Part shown: positions 29,162-38,375 of the stretch, piece after piece
Position numbering within the stretch: the first letter of the stretch is position 1
How the letters are laid out: each line of letters begins with the position of its first letter
Assembly: GCF_900114495.1 (NCBI RefSeq)
Contig: NZ_FOZI01000001.1
Span: forward strand, 329,469 to 393,468
DNA length: 64,000 bases
From: Dyella sp. OK004
GTDB lineage: Bacteria > Pseudomonadota > Gammaproteobacteria > Xanthomonadales > Rhodanobacteraceae
Direction: 5' to 3'
The notes under the pieces: model-generated
What the model was told of the DNA's origin: nothing
Databases searched by the model: none
The model's input: the letters and a program-made list of their open reading frames with translations, nothing else
Program-made: the position numbers and the translations under genes

Positions 29162-29200
29162 GGTGGATCCCGTCTGAAGAAAAAGGGCGCGACTAGGCGG

Positions 29201-29479
29201 CTAGGCGTAGACGAAGGCCGGTGCATCTGGGTCGTCGCCCAGCTCGTCCATGGCCTGGCGCGCATCGGCCAACTGCCGTTCGACGCCACGCACCACGCCT
29301 TCGGCGATGGCAAAGCTGGCCTCGGGGACTTGCACGGCCACGTAGTCCAGCGCGGGCAGATTGCCCACCGCACCGGTCAGGTATTCCCCGGAAACAAACG
29401 CCGGGATATCGGCGCGGTCGAGCGCATCCTTCACCAGATGGGCGTCGATCAGGGATTCGGCACGGTAGACGATGCGCAT
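29201..29479 (-). CDS. DUF2007 small protein
   Basis: A 92-residue protein whose core, MRIVYRAESLIDAHLVKDAL and D.PAFVSGEYL, is the DUF2007 pattern, a PII-like small fold sometimes described as a putative signal-transducing protein. It has no membrane segment. It lies directly before apt on the minus strand. Function is unknown. Confidence 0.75.
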   Translation of the reverse strand: MRIVYRAESLIDAHLVKDALDRADIPAFVSGEYLTGAVGNLPALDYVAVQVPEASFAIAEGVVRGVERQLADARQAMDELGDDPDAPAFVYA

Positions 29480-29644
29480 GTCCGCACGCTAACCCCTGCC
29501 CCAGAACGCCGCAAGAGCTGTGTGTACGTGAAGATTTCGCGACGCCTGCCGATACCAAGCTTGGTCTTTTGGAATAGTGGCAAGCCCATGGTGGCTGCAC
29601 TAAGGTCGCGTATGAGAACGGCTCTCCACAGGGGAGGGAGCAGG

Positions 29645-30730
29645 ATGATGACGGTGGCACAGGATGGACACCTGAGATTCGTGGCGCGGGTCTATCGCCT
29701 GCGCGTGCTGGGATTGGCCCTTGGTGGCCTGGCCGTGGCCAGCGTGCTGTACCAGTTGCACGCCTCACTGTGGCTGTGGGCGGCCCTGATCCTCAGCGGC
29801 CTGGCCTGGCCGCATCTGGCGTACGCGCTGTCCAGGCGCTCGGCCGAACCGATCCGTACCGAATACGTGAACCTGGTGATCGATGCCGCCATGGGCGGCG
29901 TCTGGATCGCACTGATGCAGTTCAATCTGCTGCCCAGTGCGCTGCTGGTCGCCATGATGGCCATGGACCGCATGAGCGCCGGCGGCTGGCGCCTGATGAG
30001 CAAGTCGTTCGCACTGCAGGTAGCGGTGTGCCTGGCGACGTGGTGGATCAACGGCTTTCGCCTGCAGCCCGCCAGCACCATGCTCAACGTGATCGCCTGC
30101 CTGCCGATGTTGTTGATCTACCCGGTGTGGATGAGCCTGGTGAACTACTCGTTGGCCCAGCGCGTGCGCCAGCAGAATCGCCAGCTCGACCAGCTCAGCC
30201 GTACCGACGCCCTCACCGGCCTGTGCAACCGCAACCACTGGCTCGAAGTCGCCGGCAACGAATGGCTGCGCTATCAGCGCAACCAGCGCCCGGCCGCGCT
30301 GATCCTGCTCGACATCGACGGTTTCAAGCAGATCAACGACCGCTACGGCCACGCCGCTGGCGACCAGTTGCTGAGTGATCTCGCCCGCCTGCTGCAGCGC
30401 GGCCTGCGCGACGTGGATACGCCCGGCCGCCTCGGCGGCGACGAGTTCGGCATCGTGCTGCCGGAAACCAATCTGGAACGCGCCAGCGCGGTGGCCGAAC
30501 GCATCCGCCTGCTGGCCGAGAACAGCCGCCCCAACCGGCACGGCCAGCACATTCCGTGGACGATAAGCCTGGGCGTAGCGGCGGTCGGCGAGGATATCCA
30601 GGATGTCGGCGCCTGGATGCGCCAAGCTGACGTGGCCCTGTACCGGGCCAAATCGCAGGGCCGCAACCGGGTCAGCGTAGCCTCGCCGGGGCGCGGCGGC
30701 GGCACCACGGCGCAGCCCACCACGGTCTGA
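29645..30730 (+). CDS. MASE2-GGDEF diguanylate cyclase
   Basis: A 361-residue membrane protein making c-di-GMP. The N-terminal ~170 residues form the MASE2 sensor domain (RLRVLGLALGGLAVASVLYQ, WPHLAY, LPSALLVAMMAMDRMSAGGW), as in AdrA/DgcC. The GGDEF domain (~188-350) has the intact active site GGDEF at 264-268 and the inhibitory I-site RDVD at 255-258, so product inhibition is expected. The frame runs open far upstream across antisense of apt and DUF2007. The real start is ATG 29645 with a GGGGAGGGAG site. Confidence 0.92.
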   Translation: MMTVAQDGHLRFVARVYRLRVLGLALGGLAVASVLYQLHASLWLWAALILSGLAWPHLAYALSRRSAEPIRTEYVNLVIDAAMGGVWIALMQFNLLPSALLVAMMAMDRMSAGGWRLMSKSFALQVAVCLATWWINGFRLQPASTMLNVIACLPMLLIYPVWMSLVNYSLAQRVRQQNRQLDQLSRTDALTGLCNRNHWLEVAGNEWLRYQRNQRPAALILLDIDGFKQINDRYGHAAGDQLLSDLARLLQRGLRDVDTPGRLGGDEFGIVLPETNLERASAVAERIRLLAENSRPNRHGQHIPWTISLGVAAVGEDIQDVGAWMRQADVALYRAKSQGRNRVSVASPGRGGGTTAQPTTV

Positions 30731-30804
30731 GCGCCTTTCAGCGACAGGAAGCAGGGACAAGGTAAACTTGGCTGTTTCAGCCACCGTTTGCGAGCCCCGT
30801 TCCG

Positions 30805-32571
30805 ATGTCGACCGAAAATTCCGCCGCCGAAACCACGTCCGCCACCGCCGTACCGGCCGAGGGTCAACGTGACTTCGTGCGCCAGATCATTCGCGACGAC
30901 CTGGCCAGCGGCAAGCATCACGCCATCCGTACGCGCTTTCCGCCCGAGCCCAACGGCTACCTGCATATCGGCCACGCCAAGGCGATCTGTCTGAACTTCG
31001 GTATCGCCGCCGAATTCACCGGCTGGTGCAACCTGCGCCTGGACGACACCAATCCGGGCAAGGAAGACCCCGAGTTCGTCGAAGGCATCAAGGACGACGT
31101 GCGTTGGCTCGGCTACGACTGGCACGATCTGCGCCACGCCTCCGACTACTTCGAGGTGTTCTACGACGCTGCGGTCAAGCTCATCCGCGATGGTCACGCT
31201 TATGTGGATGACCTCAACGCCGACGAGATGCGCGAATACCGCGGCACCCTGACCTCGCCGGGCCGCAACTCGCCGCACCGCGAGCGCAGCGTGGAGGAAA
31301 ACCTCGACCTGTTCCGCCGCATGCGCGAAGGCGAGTTCGCCGACGGCGCCAAGACCCTGCGCGCGAAGATCGACATGGCCTCCGGCAACATCAACATGCG
31401 CGATCCGGCGATCTACCGCATCCGCAAGATCGCTCACCAGAACACCGGCGACGCCTGGCCGATCTACCCGATGTACGACTACGCGCATTGCCTGTCCGAC
31501 GCGCTGGAAGGCATCACCCATTCGCTGTGCACGCTGGAATTCGAAGACCATCGCCCGCTGTACGACTGGTTCGTCGACAAGGTCGACCTGGTCAACCATC
31601 CCGAGCTGTGGCAGCACCTGCGCGAAGGCGGCTTCAAGACCGAGCCGGCCAAGCCGCGACAGATCGAGTTCTCGCGCCTCAACCTGTCTTACTCCATCAC
31701 CAGCAAGCGCAAGCTCGCACAGCTGGTGAACGAGCGCCTGGTGGACGGCTGGGACGATCCGCGCATGAACACGCTGCGCGGCCTGCGCCGCCGCGGCTTC
31801 ACGCCGGGCGGCATCCGCCTGCTGATCGAGCGCCTCGGCGTCAGCAAGCAGAACAGCGTGATCGACTACGCCATCTTCGAAAACTGCGTGCGCGAGGATC
31901 TCGACTCCAGCGCGCCGCGCCGTATGGCCGTGCTCGATCCGCTGAAGCTGCTGATCACCAACCTGCCGGAAGGCCATGAAGAATCGCTGGTGTTCTCCAA
32001 CCATCCAAAGGACGAGAGCTTCGGCACGCGTAACGTGCCGTTCTCACGCGAACTGTGGATCGAGCGCGAAGACTTCGCCGAAGTGCCGCCGAAGGGTTTC
32101 CATCGACTCAAGCCGGAAGGCGAAGTGCGCCTGCGCGGTGTGGGCATCGTGAAGTGCGAAGAATTGATCAAGGATGCCGCTGGCGACGTGATCGAACTGC
32201 GCTGCACGCTGGACCTGGCATCGCGCCAAGGCATGCCGGGCGCCGACCGCAAGGTGAAGGGCACCATCCATTGGGTCAGCGCGCGTCATGGCGTCGCTAC
32301 CGAGGTGCGCATCTACGATCGCCTGTTCAACGTGGCAGCGCCGGATGACGAAAGCGACGGCAAGAGCTGGATCGAACACATCAATCCCGAGGCCAAGCGC
32401 GTGGTGCAGGCGTGGCTGGAACCGGCCGCTGCCGTTGCGGCGCCGGAGCAGCGCTTCCAGTTCGAGCGTCTGGGTTACTTTGTGGCGGACCGCGTCGAAC
32501 ATCATGTAGACAAGCCCGTGTTCAATCGCACCGTGACATTGCGCGACACCTGGGCCAAGCAAGGAGGCTAA
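30805..32571 (+). CDS. glnS: Glutaminyl-tRNA synthetase
   Basis: A 588-residue class I aminoacyl-tRNA synthetase charging tRNA-Gln. HIGH is at 54-57 ([15 protein letters not shown]), followed by [18 protein letters not shown]. The second signature reads SITSKRK at about 297-303, where the E. coli enzyme has VMSKR. The anticodon-binding beta-barrels follow from ~350 to the end. An ~18-residue Ala/Thr-rich N-terminal extension precedes the conserved core. It overlaps nothing upstream. The next gene begins 3 bases after its stop, with AAGGAGG embedded in the glnS 3' end. Confidence 0.97.
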   Translation: MSTENSAAETTSATAVPAEGQRDFVRQIIRDDLASGKHHAIRTRFPPEPNGYLHIGHAKAICLNFGIAAEFTGWCNLRLDDTNPGKEDPEFVEGIKDDVRWLGYDWHDLRHASDYFEVFYDAAVKLIRDGHAYVDDLNADEMREYRGTLTSPGRNSPHRERSVEENLDLFRRMREGEFADGAKTLRAKIDMASGNINMRDPAIYRIRKIAHQNTGDAWPIYPMYDYAHCLSDALEGITHSLCTLEFEDHRPLYDWFVDKVDLVNHPELWQHLREGGFKTEPAKPRQIEFSRLNLSYSITSKRKLAQLVNERLVDGWDDPRMNTLRGLRRRGFTPGGIRLLIERLGVSKQNSVIDYAIFENCVREDLDSSAPRRMAVLDPLKLLITNLPEGHEESLVFSNHPKDESFGTRNVPFSRELWIEREDFAEVPPKGFHRLKPEGEVRLRGVGIVKCEELIKDAAGDVIELRCTLDLASRQGMPGADRKVKGTIHWVSARHGVATEVRIYDRLFNVAAPDDESDGKSWIEHINPEAKRVVQAWLEPAAAVAAPEQRFQFERLGYFVADRVEHHVDKPVFNRTVTLRDTWAKQGG

Positions 32572-32573
32572 GC

Positions 32574-33134
32574 ATGCTGCTGCCGCTGCAAATCCACCTC
32601 ACCCTGCCACCATGGCTGGGCGAGATCGTCGACACCGGCAAACGCTATGTCACCGACGAAGAACGCGTGGGTCTGGCAATCATGCTGTCGAGCCATAACA
32701 TCGAACATAACCATGGCGGCCCGTTTGGAGCGGCCGTGTTCAATGCGGAAGGACGCCTCGTATCGGTCGGCGTGAACCGTGTGGTGCCACAGACCTGCTC
32801 GGTGGCGCACGCGGAAATGATGGCGTACATGAGCGCGCAGCAGCGCCTCGCCAGCTTTCGCATCAATGCCGATGGCGGCCGCTACAGCCTGGCCACCAGC
32901 GCGCAGCCGTGCTGCCAATGCTACGGCGCCACCGTGTGGGCCGGGGTGGACGAACTGCTGATCGGCGCGCGCGCCGAGGACGTTGAAGAACTCACCGAGT
33001 TCGACGAAGGCCCGCTGCCGGCCGACTGGATCGGTGAACTGGAGCGCCGTGGCATCACCGTGCGCCGCGACATCCTGCGTGAGCAGGCGCGCGGCGTGCT
33101 AGCCACCTACGGCGCCCGCGGCCAAAGCTATTGA
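32574..33134 (+). CDS. Nucleoside/cytidine deaminase family protein
   Basis: A 186-residue zinc hydrolase of the cytidine/guanine deaminase fold. The zinc site is HAE (VAHAEMMAY) with PCCQC, and GGPFGAAVF forms the substrate-pocket strand. It resembles the nucleoside deaminases found beside glnS in related bacteria rather than the tRNA-specific TadA, because it lacks TadA's tRNA-binding C-terminus. The start ATG at 32574 has an AAGGAGG site 7 bases upstream. The stop overlaps the TTG of the next gene by four bases. Substrate unknown. Confidence 0.85.
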   Translation: MLLPLQIHLTLPPWLGEIVDTGKRYVTDEERVGLAIMLSSHNIEHNHGGPFGAAVFNAEGRLVSVGVNRVVPQTCSVAHAEMMAYMSAQQRLASFRINADGGRYSLATSAQPCCQCYGATVWAGVDELLIGARAEDVEELTEFDEGPLPADWIGELERRGITVRRDILREQARGVLATYGARGQSY

Positions 33135-33859
33135 GCCGACTGCGCGCCGCGCTGCCACTGCTCCTGCTGGCGCTCGCCGGCATCGTGCTGTTCGCATCCG
33201 GCGCGCTCGACCAACTGCACCCGGAACAATTGGTGCGGCACCAGGCACAACTCCAGGCCCAGATCGCCGATAGCCCCTGGCTCAGCCGCATCGCCTTCAT
33301 CGGCCTGCTGACCCTAGCCATGTCCACCGGCATCCCCGGCACGGTGGTGATCATCCTTGCCGGCGGCTTCGCCTTCGGCGCCCTTGAAGGCACCCTCTAC
33401 GCCTCCATCGGCCTGACCCTCGGCACCCTGATCCTGTTCCTGGCCAGCCGCTACGCCTTCGGTACGGGCAGCAAACACCCACCCGCCTTCGTCAACCGCC
33501 TGCATCACGGCTTCGAGCGCCACCCGGTCAGCTACACCCTGTTCCTGCGCTTCGTCCCCATCGCCCCCTTTGGCCTCATCACCGTCTGCCTCGCCTGGCT
33601 GCGCTGCCCGTTGTGGCTGTTCCTCGGCGCCAGCTGGCTCGGCGGCACCGTCGCCCTGATCTTCGAAACCTCCATCGGCGCCGGCCTCGGCGACGCCCTC
33701 GCCCGCACCAGCGGCCACTTCGAAGCCTCCCTGCTGATGCAGCGACAGATCCTGCTACCACTCGGCGCCATCGGCCTGCTTGCCCTGCTACCCCTGTTGA
33801 TCGAGCGGATGACACGCAAGCGCAGGCTGGGTGGTTCGCGAGACAGCGACAGCAAGTAG
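33131..33859 (+). CDS. TVP38/TMEM64-family (VTT domain) membrane protein
   Basis: A 242-residue inner-membrane protein with five or six helices. It shows the VTT/DedA-like core: STGIPGTVVIILAGGFAFGALEGTLYASIGLTLG, then FNRLHHGFERHPVSYTLFLRFVPIAPFG (printed here without its flanks). Homologues are linked to lipid scrambling or membrane homeostasis. The start is probably TTG 33131, whose TTGA overlaps the deaminase stop, implying coupling to the glnS-deaminase transcript. No good Shine-Dalgarno is visible. Confidence 0.85.
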   Translation: MSRLRAALPLLLLALAGIVLFASGALDQLHPEQLVRHQAQLQAQIADSPWLSRIAFIGLLTLAMSTGIPGTVVIILAGGFAFGALEGTLYASIGLTLGTLILFLASRYAFGTGSKHPPAFVNRLHHGFERHPVSYTLFLRFVPIAPFGLITVCLAWLRCPLWLFLGASWLGGTVALIFETSIGAGLGDALARTSGHFEASLLMQRQILLPLGAIGLLALLPLLIERMTRKRRLGGSRDSDSK

Positions 33860-33957
33860 CCACGTTATCCCGAGCACCCACCCCTCACCCCAACCCTCTT
33901 CCCCGGAGGGGAGAGGGAGCTGTTGCGCTTCGATGAGAGATCGACGATCGGACCGAG

Positions 33958-34110
33958 AAGAAAGCCATCCCGACGCCTGACACTGGAAAAGGCGTAGCTA
34001 CAGAGCGCACCGCCTGCCCTTAGGCCATTTCTCTTTGGTTACTTTCTCTTTGGGCCAGCAAAGAGAAAGTGACCCGGACCGCGGCAGCGGTTCGGAAGCC
34101 CGCGGCAGGC
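33958..34110 (+). repeat. ~150-bp dispersed intergenic repeat, copy A
   Basis: The segment starts near CTGACACTGGAAAAGGCGTA and includes a perfect 12-bp stem, ACTTTCTCTTTG (34041-34052) with CAAAGAGAAAGT (34059-34070), then AGTGACCCGG and CGGCAGCGG. Nearly the same sequence recurs at 61858-62012 in the same orientation and at 61516-61668 inverted. The internal hairpin may act as a terminator. Confidence 0.85.
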
Positions 34111-34152
34111 GAGCCAGCGCACGCAGACGCTAAAACCGAGCGATAACGCCAC

Positions 34153-34178
34153 TGGATCCCTGCCTGCGCAGGGATGAC
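34153..34178. repeat. Short dispersed-type inverted repeat
   Basis: ATCCCTGC and GCAGGGAT flank a four-base loop within TGGATCCCTGCCTGCGCAGG. This is the form of the GGAT-CC-type palindromes scattered through many proteobacterial genomes. Only one copy is seen in this window. Confidence 0.55.
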
Positions 34179-34342
34179 GAATAGGAAGGGATATCGCAAG
34201 AACCGAACCCTCATTCCAACCCTCTCCGGAAGGCAGAGGGAGTACCCCCGCCACAACCCGTATGGCCTAGCTCCCGCCTCCCCCAATTCGCGCTAGGCTC
34301 CCCCATGCCGGTGCAAGACGCGCCGCATGGGGATGAGGGCCG

Positions 34343-36244
34343 GTGAGTGCAGGGGTGAACTCGTGGGCGATACGTTTGTGGCGGCGCACGTCGCTGATGC
34401 AGCGGCTTGCCTTCATCGCCCTTGTGCCCACGCTGGTCACCGCCGCACTGCTGGTGATCATGCTCACCCGCTATCAATTGAACAGCCTGCGCAGCATGGC
34501 GCAGAGCACCGCCGACGCCATCGCCACCCAGGCCGCCTCCATCTCGGTGGACCCGATCCGCGATATGCAGCGGCGCGATATCAAACGCATCGCGGAATCG
34601 ATCAGTGAATTGCCGCACGTCGCTCACGTGCAGATCCGCGCCAGCGACGGCGAGATCCTGGCCGATAGCCGTGGCAACACCAGCAAGCGCCCCAGCGATG
34701 TGCTGACGGTGGTGCACGACGTGAAAGACAGCGATCAACCGCTGCAGCCAACGATCGGCTCGGTATTGGTCGATGTGAGCATGAGCGAGGCCATCGCGGC
34801 GCAGCGCGCAAGCCTGCGCAATGCGTTGATCGCGCTCGCGCTCAGTCTGTTTATTGCCGGGGTGATCGGTTGGCAGGCCGCGCACTGGATCAGCGCGCCA
34901 TTGCGTCGCCTCGCCGGCGCCGTGCATCAACTCGGACGTGGCGACCGCAGGGTGGAGGTGGAGGTCACCGATCAGAGTGAGATCGGCGAACTGCAGCGCG
35001 GCTTCAATGCCGCCGCCGCGGCGCTGTACGACATCCAGCGCGGCATGGAACAGGAAATCGAACACGCCACGGTGGAGCTGGCGCGCAAGAACGCTGCGCT
35101 GGAAGCGGCCAGTGTGGCGAAGGCGCGTTTTCTGGCCGCCGCTTCGCACGATCTGCGCCAGCCGCTGTATGCGCTGACGCTGTTTTCCTCATCGCTCGCG
35201 GTGGACGAACGCGACCCGGTGCGACTCGATCGCATCGCGCATATCCAGGAATGCGTGGAAGCGCTGGACCATCTCTTCAGCGAATTGCTGGATCTGTCGC
35301 GACTGGAAACCGGCGCGATGCAGATCGAGATCAGCGAGTTCTCGCTCGATCATGTGTTCGAGGAGGTTAGCCGCAACTTCCGCATGATCGCCGAGCAGCA
35401 CGGCCTGCGGCTGGTGATGCGTGCCACCCATCTATGGGTGCGCAGCGACCGCACCATGTTGGCGCGCATTCTCAACAACCTGGTCAGCAACGCCTTGCGC
35501 TATACGCGCCAGGGCGGCGTGCTGGTTGTCGCGCGACATCGGCTGGACGGCACGGTGCGGGTGGATGTGTGGGATACCGGCAGCGGCATCGAACCCGAGC
35601 ATCAGGCGCGCGTGTTCGACGAGTTCTATCGCGTCGACTGCCATGGCACCGGCGAACACGATTCCGGCCCGCGTCGCGGCCTGGGACTGGGTCTCGCCAC
35701 TGTGCAGCGTCTGGCCGAATTGCTGGACACGCGCGTGCAACTGAAGTCCACGCCGGGGCGCGGCAGTGTTTTCAGTTTTCATCTGCCCGAAGTGCCACCG
35801 CAGCATCCGCTGCAACCCGAAGTGGATCAGGCCGCGCTGGACGTCACCGGCATGCGCGTACTGGTGATCGACGACGAACCGGCCATCCTTTCCGGTATCC
35901 GCTATCTGCTGCGCGGCTGGGGCTGCGATGTGGCGGTGGCGGAGGATCGTACCCAGGCGTTGGAAGCGGTGGAGTCGTGGTCGCAACCGCCGGACATCGT
36001 GATCTCTGACCTGCGCCTGCGCAACAACGAAAGCGGCCTGGATGTACTGGCTGCGCTGGACCGATACTTCCTGCGCGACGGTGCCGAGCCCTTCCCCCGC
36101 CTGCTGATTACTGGCGAAACACGCAGCGACCGACTGCGCGAAATCATGGCGGCCAAGATCCCGGTGCTCTACAAGCCGGTATCGCCGGAGCAGCTGCGTG
36201 AGGCCATGGTGTCGGTTTGGAACGCCGCCAAACACGAGGTCTGA
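34343..36244 (+). CDS. Hybrid sensor histidine kinase with C-terminal receiver
   Basis: A 633-residue kinase. Order: helix ~22-43, an extracytoplasmic sensor (~44-158), helix ~161-183, HAMP (~184-237) and coiled coil. Next comes the H-box AASHDLRQPLYALTLF with His269, then the ATPase domain with LLNNLVSNALRYT-type N-box, DTGSGI and GLGLGLATV. A receiver domain follows from about 508 to the end (VLVIDDEPAIL, phospho-Asp in DIVISDLRL, Lys in LYKPV). The LRQPL class commonly pairs with LuxR-type regulators, and one follows 137 bases downstream. Start GTG 34343 is the best guess, with GTG 34355 possible. Confidence 0.9.
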   Translation: MSAGVNSWAIRLWRRTSLMQRLAFIALVPTLVTAALLVIMLTRYQLNSLRSMAQSTADAIATQAASISVDPIRDMQRRDIKRIAESISELPHVAHVQIRASDGEILADSRGNTSKRPSDVLTVVHDVKDSDQPLQPTIGSVLVDVSMSEAIAAQRASLRNALIALALSLFIAGVIGWQAAHWISAPLRRLAGAVHQLGRGDRRVEVEVTDQSEIGELQRGFNAAAAALYDIQRGMEQEIEHATVELARKNAALEAASVAKARFLAAASHDLRQPLYALTLFSSSLAVDERDPVRLDRIAHIQECVEALDHLFSELLDLSRLETGAMQIEISEFSLDHVFEEVSRNFRMIAEQHGLRLVMRATHLWVRSDRTMLARILNNLVSNALRYTRQGGVLVVARHRLDGTVRVDVWDTGSGIEPEHQARVFDEFYRVDCHGTGEHDSGPRRGLGLGLATVQRLAELLDTRVQLKSTPGRGSVFSFHLPEVPPQHPLQPEVDQAALDVTGMRVLVIDDEPAILSGIRYLLRGWGCDVAVAEDRTQALEAVESWSQPPDIVISDLRLRNNESGLDVLAALDRYFLRDGAEPFPRLLITGETRSDRLREIMAAKIPVLYKPVSPEQLREAMVSVWNAAKHEV

Positions 36245-36381
36245 GCGCCACTACTTATCTATCACCTAGAGCCTAGGCCGTATGGAAATCCCCCACCCTG
36301 TTGCCGTGGGACCTTGCCGGGACTATGTTGCCAGGGCGCATACCGCAACAGAGGATCTGTGCGGACGCACTGGGGAGCGAG

Positions 36382-37056
36382 ATGCGGATACTGATCGCGG
36401 ACGACCATCGACTGATTGTTGAGGGGGTCAAGCTCAAGCTCGCCGAGCTGGGGCCAGACGTCGAGTTCGCGGAAGCGATGGATGTGGAGGAACTGCGCCG
36501 CGCCATTCACGGCGACGAAGCTGACAGCTTCGACCTGGCCCTGGTCGACCTGGCCATGCCGGGCGGACACGGCACGGCGCATCTGGCCGAGATCATCGAG
36601 ACCCTGCCGCGACTACGGGTGATCGTGCTGTCCGGCTCGGAAGAGCCGACACTGATGAAAGAACTGCTGGGGATGGGCGCCCACGGCTTTATTCCCAAAG
36701 CCTATTCGCCCGAAGTGATGCTCTCCGCTGTGCGCCTGGTGCTTTCCGGCGGCACCTATGTGCCGCCAATGATGCTGGAAGAAAACCATGTGGCCACGCA
36801 GGCTCCGACCAGCTTCGGTGGCACGCTCGCGGAAGCCTCACGCTCGCTGGAGGAGCGCCTGCGCAAGCTGCTCACCGAACGCCAGATCGATGTGCTGCGG
36901 CTGCTTTCTCAGGGCAAGCCCAACAAGCTGATCGCCCGTGATCTGGGTATCAGTGAAGGCACGGTAAAAATCCATCTGGCAGCGATTTTCCGCGCACTCA
37001 ACGTGCGCAACCGGGTCGAGGCGGTGGTCGCCTCACGCCGCATCAGCGGTATCTGA
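36382..37056 (+). CDS. LuxR/NarL-type response regulator
   Basis: A 224-residue regulator. The receiver domain (1-~125) has ADDH, phospho-Asp in DLALVDLAMPGG, Ser in VIVLSGSE and Lys in FIPKAY. The C-terminal LuxR helix-turn-helix (~155-220) reads LTERQIDVLRLLSQGKPNK, ISEGTVKIHLAAIFRALNV. Start ATG 36382 has GGGGAG 6 bases upstream; the frame is open further upstream without a better site. It is the likely partner of the hybrid kinase. Confidence 0.92.
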   Translation: MRILIADDHRLIVEGVKLKLAELGPDVEFAEAMDVEELRRAIHGDEADSFDLALVDLAMPGGHGTAHLAEIIETLPRLRVIVLSGSEEPTLMKELLGMGAHGFIPKAYSPEVMLSAVRLVLSGGTYVPPMMLEENHVATQAPTSFGGTLAEASRSLEERLRKLLTERQIDVLRLLSQGKPNKLIARDLGISEGTVKIHLAAIFRALNVRNRVEAVVASRRISGI

Positions 37057-37169
37057 GCATCCCCCCTGAGGCCAGGATGGCCGTGCCGAGGGTCGCAAGA
37101 GATCCACGCGGCAGTACTCCCTATCCCTGCATGGCGTATGCTTCGGCAGCCATCCGGGGAGACGAAGCT

Positions 37170-38225
37170 TTGCGCAGGGGATGGGCCGCCGACGTCAGGT
37201 GCCGTCGCGCATCGTCAGGTGCGCTGGGGTTGGTCTTGCGTGCACTGTTGGCGACACTGCTAACCCTGTCCGGATGGACCGCATGGGCCGCGACGCCCGG
37301 TACCGAACGACCGCTGACCTTTGGCATCCTTCCCATTGGCGGGCCTTCCGAATCACTGGAAGCGTGGCGCCCCTTGCTGGACGACATGGGGTACGCCCTT
37401 CACCGTCCGGTGCGCAGCGTTTCGGTCAGCACCTACGAGGGTCTGGCCCAGGCGCTGACGGAGAATCGCATCGACCTGGCGTTCGTCTCCGGCAAGCTCG
37501 CACTCGACGCCGTAAGCCGCGACCAGATGCAGGTGATCGCCCAGCTCACCCGCGGCGACGGCTCGCATGGTTATTACTCCGTTTTGCTGGTGGAAAAGAA
37601 TTCGCCCATCCACAGCCTGGACGACGTCTTCCGGCGTGCCGGGCGCTGGCGCTATGCGCGCGGCGAGGCGTTGTCGGTGTCCGGTTACGTGGTGCCGGAG
37701 ACTCAGCTGTTCGCCAACCGCAAGTTGGATTCGGACACCTTCTTCGCCAGCGTCACCGTGGACAACCACCAGAACAACGCGCTGGCGGTGGCAAACAAGG
37801 AAGCCGACATCGCCACCAACAACACCGCCGACCTGGAACGCTTCGCTACGCACTTCCCAGAGCAGTACGCGCGACTGCGGATCCTGTGGACCTCCAGCCT
37901 GATTCCGCATGCGGTAGTGATCATGCGCACCGACCTTGCCCCGGAGCTGCGCCAGCGCGTCACCGCTTTTATCACCGGCTATGCCAAGGGCAAGAACGCC
38001 ACAGCGGAACGGGCCAAGCTCAAGCTGATTCACGACATCAGCGGCTTCGCGCCCGCCGGCAACGAGACTCTGGTGCCCTTCGCCGACATGGCCTACACGC
38101 TGGAGCGCCGTCGCGCGCTCAGCGCGCAATGGGTCAATGACGCTGCACTCAATGCCCGCCTCAAGAAGCTCGACGGCGATCACGAAGCACTGGTGCACCA
38201 GCTGATCGCCTCTCCGCAGCCGTAA
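37170..38225 (+). CDS. PhnD-like periplasmic substrate-binding protein
   Basis: A protein of about 351 residues with a signal peptide ending WTAWA|ATPG and the phosphate/phosphonate-binding fold of PhnD-type proteins (LTFGILPIGGPSESLEAWRPLLDDMG, DLAFVSGKLALD, then a NHQNNALAVANKEADIAT-like segment). There is no ABC permease or ATPase nearby, so it may feed ligand information to the preceding two-component system instead of a transporter. The start is uncertain. TTG 37170 has GGGGAG 8 bases ahead, while ATG 37131 gives a longer N-terminus without such a site. Confidence 0.75.
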   Translation: MRRGWAADVRCRRASSGALGLVLRALLATLLTLSGWTAWAATPGTERPLTFGILPIGGPSESLEAWRPLLDDMGYALHRPVRSVSVSTYEGLAQALTENRIDLAFVSGKLALDAVSRDQMQVIAQLTRGDGSHGYYSVLLVEKNSPIHSLDDVFRRAGRWRYARGEALSVSGYVVPETQLFANRKLDSDTFFASVTVDNHQNNALAVANKEADIATNNTADLERFATHFPEQYARLRILWTSSLIPHAVVIMRTDLAPELRQRVTAFITGYAKGKNATAERAKLKLIHDISGFAPAGNETLVPFADMAYTLERRRALSAQWVNDAALNARLKKLDGDHEALVHQLIASPQP

Positions 38226-38375
38226 AACGCATAGCGCTTCGGTGGTATGGCACCCGCGCCTGATCGGGTCAATCATGCTTATTCCGTGTGACCCGCGATC
38301 GACCCCGCCCCTCGCCACGCCCGCAACCTGCCGGGAAAGGATGCTCAGCACCCTTCCACTACGCAGGAGACTGCC

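Larger units (their letters stand above)
33860..34342. other. Repeat-rich intergenic region
   Basis: This 483-base spacer holds a C-rich palindromic repeat (33886-33922), the ~150-bp repeat copy A (33958-34110), a short inverted repeat (34153-34178) and another G-rich palindrome (34203-34241). No coding frame has a ribosome-binding site or recognisable protein. It separates the glnS transcript from the hybrid kinase gene and probably terminates the former. Confidence 0.6.

Noticed and set aside
30343-32004. A 553-codon open frame antisense to the GGDEF gene and glnS
   Set aside because: It spans two real genes on the other strand and has no recognisable protein content.
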